Assembly (NCBI GenBank): GCA_002964805.2
Contig: PUDQ02000105.1
Span: 372,001-436,000 of the forward strand
DNA from: Trametes villosa
Taxonomy: Eukaryota > Basidiomycota > Agaricomycetes > Polyporales > Polyporaceae
Direction: 5' to 3'
Length of the DNA stretch: 64,000 nt
Part shown: piece after piece, positions 35,546-45,616 of the stretch
Layout: every line of letters starts with the position of its first letter
Numbering within the stretch: the stretch's first letter is position 1
The notes under the pieces: generated by a model
Seen by the model: only the letters and a program-made list of their open reading frames with translations
Databases searched by the model: none
What the model was told of the DNA's origin: nothing
Position numbers and translations under genes: made by a program

Positions 35546-38445
35546 ATGGCCACCGCCCTCGGAGCCCCGTCCATCTCCTTCCTCCGCCCTACCTCCTCCC
35601 TCAGCACGTTCTCCGACTCCGGGTCCGTCCACAACGACCACGACCTCTCCAGCCAGCCGCGTTTCCCTCACACCCGCGCTCAGCTCGCCGCCATTGCGCG
35701 GCAGTACAAGCCGGACGCGTACGGCGATGCGGAGAGTGACGTCGCCGCAATCAGCTCCTCGTTCGTGGGCCGCGTCGTCGGGCTGCTAGATGGCGAGCGC
35801 GAGGACGACGTGAAGTCCGTGCTTAAGGACACATTCGGACCTGGAATCCCCGAGGATGAAGTGCGTAGCGGGCCGGCTCACTTGATTTGTAATGGCTTGA
35901 CTGACCGGTTCACCCCCAGCTGGAACAGCATGTACTCGATCTCATGCACAAGCACAGGGATGACATAGACAACGTCCCCTTTCTCTTCTTGACCCCTACC
36001 CGGCGTCCCATTTCGAGGCCCTCTTCCCGCGCGTCCACTCATTCTGCTCGTCTAATCCCTAACCGCCCGGACACCCCCAATTCTGCCCCCAGCTCCCCGC
36101 TCGCTATGATATTCCGCAGGCCACACACACCGCTCACCTCTCCCTTGGGTATACAGGCTCAGTCGAATTCCTATATAACTGCCCGCAGCGAGTCTCCAGG
36201 CGCGTCTCCCATCTTCACACACGCTCAGTTCGCCGTCAGTCTCCCGTCTTCCCCGATGTCCTCTCCCCGGCTGCTCAACGCCAAAGCTTCAGAGTTCAGA
36301 CCCATTCCTAGACCCCTCTCTGCTGCCTCGTCCAATCCCGGTTCCCTAGCGGCTCTCCGGGCAGACACGCCCTCCCCGGATTTGTGGGCACCGCCATCCC
36401 GACCGACATCGAAGCTGGCCATTGCTGCTCCATTGACGCCGGACAGCTCCTTGTTGCCTAGGGCATTCACTCCGACCTCGTCTTTGCGGTCATCTATGCG
36501 CCCTGACGAGCATGATGACGAGGATGATCCGTTCGACCCATTCGCTGCCCGCGCCATCCCGCGTTCCTTCCATTCTTCAACCTCAGACGAACTGCTGTGG
36601 GGCCATTCGCCCATCTCTAGTTCTTCGCTTTCTGCGGATGATGTGCCCTTCCACCATATCTTCGGCGGCACCATGGACCACAACGGTTACGATGCACAGC
36701 CGAAACCGAAGCAGGATGACGATGAAGATCTCGAAATGGCCGCGATGCTCACTGACGGCATGACGCCGTTCGACGTGCTCAGCTCCGTGTTCGGTGCAAC
36801 CCTCGCCCCTTCTGAGCTCGAGGAGGCGCTCGCGGCCAATGGGTACGACTTCGAGAGGGCGATGACCTGGCTGGTCGACCGCTCGCTGACGAACCACCCG
36901 GCGCCGGCCCAGCCAAGGGTGCAGTCGGTTGGGAACAGGGTTATGGTCGTCCAGCGCGATGGTCATGCGGGGATGATGCGCGGCGGTCGGGCGGCGTTCC
37001 ACGGGCCGCAGGGCCGCAACGGTGGACGCTTCGTGAACGGACGCCCTGCGCCTGGCGGTAATCGCGTTTGCCGATACTTCCTCGCGGGAGAGTGCCTTCG
37101 GGCTGATTGTCGCTTTAGGTTAGTAACGACCGGACGCTTCTCCACCACACAGCGCTAACACTTCAAACACATAGCCATGACCTCGAGCGTGCACTATGCC
37201 GCTTCTGGCTGCGGGGAACCTGTGCGAAGGGCGAGGCATGCGAGTTCTTGCATCATCTCCCGCAGGAGATCGATGTCTCTGGGTTGAACACTGCTATGTC
37301 GTGCATGGACGTCCACGGAGGCCAGCAGGAGTCGTCTGCGGGCGCCGCTCTGGACGAATTCCCGTCGCTCAATCATGCGATTGGGACGAACGGCAACCGC
37401 CGGGGAGGTCACGGGCTCGGCCGCGGTGACGGCTCGTTCGACCCCAGTCGCACTCGGTTTGCTGCTGCAGTCAAGCGGCCTGCTCCTCAGTCCCAGATTC
37501 CGAAGGACCTGGCTACCCTGGCTGCTCGTCGGGAGGCAATGGGCTCATCTGCGGAGCCACTGCACCCGAACACGGCTATTGTCGCGCCGAAACCGTCACC
37601 GCGGATCAAGCTCCGGTCGCCCTCGTTGCTTCCTACGTTACCGACGGGAGAGGCAGTCAACAAGCTATACATGACCTATCGTCAGAGGTACGTACTCCCG
37701 CCTCACCTCGTAGGCCTTGTACTGACATCACCCAGGGCACTCCGCCTCGGAGCCGCTCGGAACGCGTGCCTGTCGCGCGCGGCCGACGCGTGGCGGCGGG
37801 GCGATGGGGCCGCTGCGAAGCGCTTCAGCCGCGAGGGCCACGATCTAAACGCGAAGATGGCGGCGGAGATGGTCGAGGCGGCGGGCAAGCTCGTGCGCGA
37901 GCGGGCCCGGTTGGCCGAGCAGGCTGCCCGCGCCCGCGACGTGAGCTGGTCGGACGACCCGGGCGACCGCTCCGTGCGCGGCCGCATCTGTGGCGCGGGC
38001 TTGGGCATCACGCTCGGCATTGCGAGCCAGACGGCGGGCGGGGAGACGAAGCTGACGCCGGAGGAGCGCACGGAGGTGATGCTGGATTTGCATGGGCTGC
38101 ATGCTGCGGAGGCTACGGAGGTGTTGGAGGAGTTCTTGCTGGCGGTGCGTCCCCCCTCTGATTTCCATTCCACAACCCCCCGCTCACTCACGTCCTCACA
38201 GCTGGAGAGGGAGCACTTTTACGGGCTCGGTGAGCGATGTCCTGCATATTGGCGAAGTGATGTCTGATAGGTTCACAGTGTATCTCATCGTCGGGGAGGA
38301 AAAACACACGGGCACACAAGACCCTGCGCGTGGCGCGTCCAAGACTCGTCTCGCGACCGGCGTCCGGGAATGGCTGCACATGTGGGGCTATCCCTGGAGC
38401 GAGCGCGACGGCGTTATCTGCGTGGATCCTCTCACGCACGGCTAA
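35546..38445 (+). CDS. CUE-like / tandem CCCH zinc finger / DUF1771-Smr protein
   Basis: Six exons (35546-35860, 35920-37118, 37175-37687, 37736-38144, 38202-38229, 38279-38445) give 876 aa. Order of parts: an N-terminal helical segment; a Ser/Pro-rich region; a CUE/UBA-like helix set near 373-428 (PFDVLSSVFGATLAPSELEE with FERAMTWLVD); two CCCH fingers near 487-531 (CRYFLAGECLRADCRFSH, C-x7-C-x4-C-x3-H, then CRFWLRGTCAKGEACEFLH, C-x7-C-x5-C-x3-H); DUF1771 near 665-730; and an Smr domain from about 789 (LDLHGLHAAEATEVLEE, then LIVGEEKHT). Smr domains can be endonucleases or nucleic-acid binders, and CCCH fingers bind RNA. Together they suggest a ribosome- or mRNA-surveillance factor, but this is inference. 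The Smr GxG-type motif reads VGEEKH rather than the usual TGKGxH. Confidence 0.88.
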
Positions 38446-38799
38446 TGCCCATGGAACGGCGGTTGCGTCACACAGCCGCCGCCTCGTCGTGGTGGGAGGA
38501 CGGAGGAAAGAAGGCGCGTGTAGGCTACGAGGAAGCGAGGACGAGGAAGTGTATGTGCGGATTGCGGATGTGTGCTGCGGCCTGGATTGTACCTGCTAGA
38601 GTATATCGCTGTTTACTTGGATTCATGTACATGTATATATGTTGTTGACGTTGACGTTGATCATCTCGCACCTGAAATCAAAGATCGGCCTCACGCGCTT
38701 TGCGCACGAATCGAAACTGACGGTGATCTCTACTGTACTTTGACCGTTGCGCTCGCGCTTCCGCCTGTACACATCTTTGATTCTGTTGCGTTGCGGCTC

Positions 38800-39505
38800 G
38801 CGGGCCCGTAGTCTCGTAACCAGACCTTAGAGAGGCGCCCCTTTTTGGGACACGGCGGAGTGCGAAACCGGAGACAGGAGAGCGCTCTCTAAGGTCTGGT
38901 GTCTTTCGTATAGAGGGGTAGGGGGTTGTCACGCCCGTGCGTCATCGAAGCCTGCCAACGCGTCGAACGCCTCCGCGCGTCCCAATCGAGCACTCGCCTC
39001 GCGCGGTTGTGAGCCTCGCGCGACGTTCCCTCGTGAATCTCTTTCGCCACCGAGCCGTGTAATCATGGGTATGCCTTCGCTTCATGCACGCGGATTATAT
39101 ACCGCAAGATGGGAATTTTTGTGCATATATTCACCTCGCGCCCGCTAATATGAGCTTGTGCATCCCACAGGGCTGGCAAATCACCATCCAGCACCATCGC
39201 GCGACCTCGCGCGAGGTAAGTAATGATGCGCATTCTATTCTAGCTCTCGCGCGGCTTGTGCGCGCGCTGTGCGCCATGCTCTACGGAGAGATGTCCACAA
39301 CGGTGAGCAGACCGTGCTGGAGTTGGCCGCCTTCGCGCGCACGTCGAAGTGGAGCGAATGTGACCGAGTGTGATTTAGTGACAACCCCCTACCCCTCTAT
39401 ACGAAAGACACCAGACGGTATAGGGGGGTCCTCTGCTCGGTGTTCTGTCCGTCCCGTTTTGGAAGGACCCCGCATACCGGCTGGTGACGAGACTAGCGGG
39501 CCCGC
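38800..39505. mobile_element. Foldback MITE with nested inverted repeats
   Basis: The outer inverted repeats are 38800-38823 (GCGGGCCCGTAGTCTCGTAA..) and 39481-39505. The inner inverted repeats, 38896-38932 and 39378-39414, are 37 bp and perfectly complementary. Between outer and inner repeat each arm is itself a hairpin: CCAGACCTTAGAGAG (38820-38834) pairs with 38885-38899 on the left, and a different stem (39411-39432 with 39464-39484) on the right. The central ~445 bp are non-coding. No transposase is present. A target-site duplication was not clear. It lies upstream of the coiled-coil gene at 39684, probably in its promoter. Confidence 0.75.
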
Positions 39506-39683
39506 TGCGGAGGGCAGGGGCGCGCACGCGGGAAGCATCGCCGTCCGGATCTGGTCTCTGTATCACTATCACAGCCCCAATTGGGACAGTCACAGCCGGC
39601 GCGAACGCGCGCGGGGTTGTGTTTCACCCGCTCACGACCATTCACGATTCTCTCTCTTCCTTCACGACCCCCACCACCATACC

Positions 39684-41156
39684 ATGTCCGCCATATACCA
39701 CGACGACGGCGAGCACCAGAACACCCTCCAGCACGACTCGAACCGGCCGGCGTCGATCGACCTCACACTCGCGCTCGAGCGCGAGCTCGAGGCGGAGTCG
39801 CTCCCGAACTCGCCCAACCCGCCGCGGCCGCAGTCGCTCGACACCCACGTCCTCGCCTCGATCGTGACCCAGCTCCGGCTCGAGCTCGGGGAGACCGCGA
39901 AGAAGCGTGATGCGCTCGCTGAAGAATTGGCGGAGGCCCGCACGCGCGAGCAGGGCCTGAAGGAGGCGCTGGAGCACGTCACGGACAAGTGCCTCCGGTG
40001 CGAGAGCAAGCTCGAGGAGGCGGTGAACCAGCGCAGGGAGGACGAGGAGACGATCTCGATGTTGCGCACGAAGGTCGAGGAGAGCAGGTGCGTTGCCGTT
40101 TTGCGCTCCCCGCCCACTTGTTCGGCGGCGCCTGTTGCGCCCTGCTGACGACCGTGCTTCTGCTGCAGACGTGCGCTGATGCGCCTCCAGACGGAGAAGC
40201 GGATGAGCGTCGCTTCGAATCTTACGCTCGACCTGTCCCGGCCACCTCCCTCGCATGCATCACTCAGCGGGCCGCCCTCTTCGCGCCGCTCGTCCTTCCA
40301 GCCCTTGACCGGCTCCTCCGCCGGACGCATGGGCCACCGCAGGATATCCTCTGTCTCTGACTCCGGCGTGTTGGCCAATGCATACGGCGAGGCCGGCTCC
40401 TGGCCACCTCCATCCCCGGGACCTATGTCGCCCGACGCCACGCCCACCGAGCGTGCCCCCTCGCACAACCGCCGCGTGTCGCTCCTCTTCGGGCGCGGCT
40501 CCGTCACACAGCCCGAACCCGTCTCCGTCGGTGACATCGAGGTGGAGCTGCTGCGGAAGCAGATGCAGCTCATGCAGCAGCAGCTCGACGACACCAAGCG
40601 CGACCTCTCCGAGGTCCAAGAGGCGCACGAGGCGTCCGAGCTCTGCGTGCGCGCCCTGCGGACGTTCATCGCGGACAACAACGTCGGCATCCCCGCATCG
40701 ATAGCCACGAGCACGGGCAAGCCCGCGCCGCCGCCCACGCACTCGAAGCAGGGCAGCACCGCGTCACGGTGGGGCTTCCGGTTATGGACGAGCGCAGAGC
40801 CCGAGCCTGCGAAGGGCGGGGCGCCCGCGCCGCCCCCACCGCCGCCGCCGCAGTCGGACACCGCCTCGCCGGCGTCGACGCCCGTGCAGAAGTTCGGCGG
40901 GCTGTTCGCGGCGCGGAAGAACACGGTCTCGGCGCCCGCTGCGCGCCTGGCGTACGACCCGGTCCACCAGGAGCCGATGTACAACGGGTCAGACACGTCG
41001 TCGCTGCCCGACTCGTCTGGGCCGATCAGCCCTGCGTCGGAGGTGCAGCATATGAGCATAGGCGAGCTCGGCGAGAGCGGGGTCGGGGTCGGGGTGAAGG
41101 AGGAGAGGGGTTCCGTCCAGCCTTTCGAGCACACGCAGGAGATTTCGGTCGCATAG
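39684..41156 (+). CDS. Coiled-coil protein of unknown function
   Basis: Two exons (39684-40087, 40169-41156) give 463 aa. Residues about 20-60 are acidic/Pro-rich. Residues 60-150 form a strong coiled coil (LASIVTQLRLELGETAKKRD onwards) with a CLRCESK motif. A Ser-rich, probably phosphorylated region follows (SSRRSSF, HRRISSVSDSG). A second coiled coil (EVELLRKQMQLMQQQLDDTK) ends in a short conserved-looking CVRALRTFIADNNVG. The last 130 residues are low complexity with a poly-Pro run. The pattern of a coiled coil followed by RALRxFI(A)xN resembles cytoskeletal or vesicle-tether proteins, but no family is recognised. The ATG at 39684 was chosen because upstream in-frame sequence lies within the MITE. 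Confidence 0.8.
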
Positions 41157-43195
41157 ATTTGGATTAGGATTACGCGGAGTTTCGTCATGATCGTTACGAC
41201 TTTCTGGATTGTAGTATACCGACATATTGTACAGTATGGCTGGCAGGGCGCGCGCACACGGTGTCAGTGGTATGTCGTCGGATTACCTTCGTATCACACC
41301 GTTCTGAAGCTGATTATGAGAAATGCAGTTAAGATCGCTGATAACAGATCCTTCAGCGCTCAGCCTTGCAAGCTGCTTAATTATTAACTTAACTAGCAAC
41401 TACCCGTGCCTCCGTCACGGAGCATTGCGTCGCGATCTTGCGCAGGCATGCGTATCATATCCGATGTGTACCTATGCATGGACGGTGATGAACCCTTCGT
41501 GTATACCTATACGCGGCCTCAGGGTGCTTTCGAAAAGTCGTAGTATGCGTGATGCTTTCTATGCCATCATGCTCTTTGATATTCCCACACTGGCCCCCAA
41601 GACCCACATTACGCTAACAGAATGAGAGAACATAGTTGCCATGATATTACAGAGTACGGAGGAGGCATAGCAAGGTACAGAGACGCAGAGCCGGTGTGTC
41701 GTGCACACGCAAACTTAAAGTTCATATAGCTCAGCAAGCTCGCACGAAAGGTACACTCTTTCCCTTACCATGTAAGGATGAATATATTTACCATAACGGC
41801 ATACTTACGCTTGCCGTAAAACCCACAGAGACACTCGTCGCAGTGGCCCGAGACTCAGAGTGAGCGGAGGAGTGGGGGTCCAGCCTGGAGCGTGCACTGT
41901 ACAGTGAGACATGGCGCTAATGACATTTACACTCGACAACGCAGACGTCGCCAGCCCGGCTCAACATTCCCTCACGCCGAGACATAATAGTCGTATTGAT
42001 GCCACCTCCCTTGCCAAAGGAGGGAGCGAGCTGTACGCCCCTGGGCGAGTCGGAGAGAGGCGCGAGGCCGGCGCTTCGTTGTTCTACTAAAACAGGAAAC
42101 TCCGATAACGTCGGAGACCGAGGTCCTTTACAATAGAAGATAGAGGCATGCCAGCGATGTCCATCTCACAAAGTTTCGTCGCCGGTTCTCCGCCCATGGC
42201 CCCTTCAACGAACGCTTGGAGACAGTGGACCGGATTTAGGGGTGCCCTGGATGTTAGTTCTGCGCGGATTCCTCCTGCATTTACGCAGCGCTCAGCGCTC
42301 AGGCAGCGCTCAGGTGCGAGTCCGCCCGAAACGGTCACTGCTGCCTGCACATGACTACTGTCCGATGAATAGGTAAGTCTTCAGTCGACGTCGACGATAA
42401 GTTTGAATTTTCGGTAAGCTGATATTACAGACATCCTGAAGCCCAGACATCTGAGTGCTCATGGGAACTGGGAAGAGGTACGAAGGTGCACGTCTCTTGC
42501 CACCACGCCCTGGTCGTCTCGGAGAAGGACGCCTCGCGTTCGACAAGCACCGCAGATACACAGATTTCCAACCGACAAGCACCGCAGCACAGTATCCGGG
42601 TGCCTGAGGGTATGCCAGTGAACGGAGTGGACCCAATTGAGTTAGCGTCGGCGGAGATGAGCGAGCCTGCTGTAGACCTCTGTAGACTCGCCAGCCAGTC
42701 CGGCGCTAAGCTCAGCGCGGTGCTGGGGACGAGCCTACATAAGCCTGCTGCGCCAGGCCGCGCCGCGGCCGGTTGAACTCCGGTTGACCGGACCGGTGAA
42801 CGTTCACCGCCTCATGCTGGGCGCTTAATTACAGGATCTGAGCGGATGTGGACGCTACTTACACGCCGGCCCACGCCTGGACATGATATGACATGTCTGG
42901 ACACTTGTCGATTCTCACTGGGACCGGTGAACCGGTGACCCCTGGCAGGAGCGCTGGCAGCCCGACATGTACAGCACGAGGTCGGGATCAGTCAGTGGGA
43001 TTACCCAGCGTCTATGTGTCTCTAATGTGTCTCAGACCTTCTCAGACTAACGAGATCGGTACGTAGACCGCTGTGGACCGGCGGGCGGGCCTGCGGCAAG
43101 CGTGCAATTGGGTAGACTTGGGCCCGAGCGACTGGGTGTCCGTGTGTCTGGATATGGAGAAATTGCTGCACTGATCCTTGACCTCGCGGCTTAAA
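41157..43195. other. Gene-poor stretch, start of a ~12.7 kb gene-poor island
   Basis: Lower GC and shorter frames than the flanking gene blocks. A small minus-strand frame (42087-42350) and a plus-strand frame (42486-42776) have no recognisable domain. A local duplication of CGACAAGCACCGCAG occurs near 42540-42590. ACCGGTGAAC/ACCGGTGA palindromic words occur near 42798 and 42930. Nothing can be named. Confidence 0.4.
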
Positions 43196-43349
43196 ATGTC
43201 GCAACTTCTACGCCCCGGTTATCAGCCGACTGCGCCTTATTATCCCCTCATAATAGCCTAGCCGAGGCATATAAGGCTGTTATGAGGTGATTATAAGGGG
43301 GGTGTGAGTTTGTAAGGCTCTTATACGCCTGGGGCAAAGTTTGCGACAT
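43196..43349. mobile_element. Short palindromic MITE (154 bp)
   Basis: Terminal inverted repeats are ATGTCGCAA at 43196-43204 and TTGCGACAT at 43341-43349, extending imperfectly through a GCCCC.GG block. The interior is itself a near-perfect hairpin: 43235-43259 (CCTTATTATCCCCTCATAAT..) pairs with 43273-43298. It has no coding capacity. The AT-rich hairpin stands out from its surroundings. A target-site duplication is not clear (flanks TTAAA and AATTT). Confidence 0.7.
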
Positions 43350-44298
43350 AATTTCGGCCGGGTGCGCACTGTGGCACAGCAATTCTTATCACAAGTTACG
43401 GCGACCACAGTTCCCTGAACACCCACTCGGACCACCTATGTCACGACAGTCTTCTGCCTCGTGTGATACATGCCTCGAACCACGACGGCTGACCGGGACT
43501 GTTCGTCGTGCGTGACCTACATCTTGTCTGAACGGACGTCCGCATCCTGATCTGTACCTAGCCCGCCATGCGTTCAATCGCATGCCCGGACACGCCAGCA
43601 CGACGCCTTCTGGAGTCGCACCCCACTGCCAATGCCAGAGCATCCAGCACTGGCCACATGATATGATCCTTTCGACTCTGGCAGCCGCAACGGTGCAGTA
43701 CTATCCGCTGATAATACTCGATTAAAATCTCGTCGGCCGGCCGAAAACGACTATTCGCCGTAGGTGGCGCTCACCCGCCGGTTCCATCGCATGGATCCCT
43801 TCTGGCGGGCCGAACCGGGCGTACTTTCTGGGGTAGGCTGGCACATATCCATCCGAGCTGACCCCAATTCTCGGGGATTCCGCCGGGATGTGGGCTCTTA
43901 GCAGATTTTCTTGGGTCCACGCCGCTGCGGGCAAAGTCAACTTGAATTTGCATCTAGAGGGTTCCCCATCTCCGCTGTGCTGCATTCTTCTCCACGATCC
44001 GCTGTCTATCCTTACGACGTCGCAGGACTGCGGCCTTCTCAACGTCTCCGGACGCTGTGCGTAGACCTCATGTCGCCCTCCTCGCCCGGATCATGCTTGA
44101 GCATGGCTCTGGATATGTTGCGTCCCCCCGCGTTCAAGCCGCGAGGACGCTCGCATATACCTTATGGCTGGGATTATGAATTACGTCCATGGTTGAGAAT
44201 CGGCACACAAAAGCAATCGTCGACGGACCTGGCTTCGCCCCGGCCTCCCTCAACCCCCCACGTTGTCCTTGTCTACAGGGCCCGATCCTAACCACCAC
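43350..44298. other. Gene-poor stretch upstream of the first paralogue
   Basis: Short frames on both strands with no domain. The right end must contain the promoter of the gene at 44299; C/T-rich text (CCTCCCTCAACCCCCC) lies about 50 nt before its proposed start. No repeat boundaries recognised. Confidence 0.4.
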
Positions 44299-45616
44299 AT
44301 GGAGACTCAACGCCCCGCTTACCTCCCGGTAGGTTCGGTTCGAGCGCAACAGCTTCCTTTCCGCAAGTGCAGCCATATCTAACTGTCAGACTTTAGGTAT
44401 CCCTGCTACAGCATAATACGAAGTTCTTCATCTGCCCTCAAGCCATGCCAAGCCTCCTCGTCCAATACGTTGTTATTGTGGCGGGGCAGCGTCGTTCCTT
44501 GCGACATGTCGGAGGGGCACTCGCTTACCTCCCGGTGAGATGCTGTGTAAATTGCGAGGGACACCCGGTACTGATGGCCGCTGTTCAACGGCAACAGAGC
44601 GCGAGCTCTATGCCTACAGGGACTCTCGCGGTCACACCCGAAGGCGCGGTCTATGCGAAACTTGCGCAAGGATCGTGGGGTATGGTACCCATGACGGGTT
44701 CTCCTGCTAGCGGCGGCGCGCTGGTTCTATACGGCTCTGCCGACGCTCTGGGAGATGTTCGGGAGTCTGACCTGATGTCGACCATGGTTCCCGCGCCCTG
44801 TATCAACCTGCAGACCAAGGACACCGAGCATAAGCATACCGATCCGAGGGTTGAAGACGGGCATCGTATGCAGTCTAACGGCGAGGACGCCAAGATTACC
44901 GGGCAGGATCGCTGTAGGATGCCCCTACCCATGAGCATGGACAAGTCCAAGAAATCCCCGAGGGAAGACACTGCTTCTGGGCCGCACGAGGTGAGTTGGA
45001 GTTTTGAGCGGGGAACGTCTGAAGGCCGACAAGTGCGCAGATCCTAGCGCAGGGAGATTACGGACAGCTGTCGCGAGCGCGGCCTCCGAGGCAGCAATCG
45101 GTCATTTCCTACTCGTCCGTGTCGCTAGTAGACGCGCTTGCCATGCGCGGGGTCCCGTCCCCGGATCTGCATGCCTTCACCCCGGACGCCGACATCGGAG
45201 AAAAGCTGAGCATATGCCTGGCGGTGAGCGCTCCCCAGCAGTATCTTCGTAGACACGAGTACTCACTTGAGAACGGCAGCCGCGAGAGATACAGCCGTTG
45301 CTCAAAGACGGCTACTCGACGCACCAACGCCGTGTACGCCATGGGAGCGGCAAAGAAGGCCCGCCGATCACCCGCGCAGAGCTTGCTCGCCTGATAGCAG
45401 CCGACGTTCAAGACCTCATGGTATGTCACTGGAAGCTAATCTTTGCGTAGCGTCGTTAATGATACAGCGGTATAGACGCGGCATAGCGTGAAACACCGCG
45501 GCACCGCCGTCCAGTTCTCTCAGATCCACCTTATCGAAGTACGCCTGAAGTCTAAGGCAACGATCCAGCCGGTATTCGCTATAACACCCCTTGTCAAGGC
45601 GGATCAGATGGGATGA
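44299..45616 (+). CDS. Unrecognised gene A, paralogue of the gene at 48391
   Basis: Not a family I recognise. The body is well supported because it parallels the gene at 48391 exon by exon. The exon with MPTGTLAVTPEGAVYAKL ends at 44990. Then come 45041-45223 (GDYGQLSRARPP.. and LAMRGVPSPDLHAFTPD, ending GEKLSICLA), 45295-45420 (ending PPITRAELARLIAADVQDLM) and 45476-45616 (FSQIHLIEVRLKSKATIQPV). Every junction has GT-AG and keeps frame. The 5' end is less certain: ATG 44299 followed by two phase-0 introns after AYLP is proposed. The whole protein would be about 340 aa, mostly polar, with no signal peptide or membrane segment seen. It lies in a repeat-bearing, gene-poor island. Confidence 0.6.
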
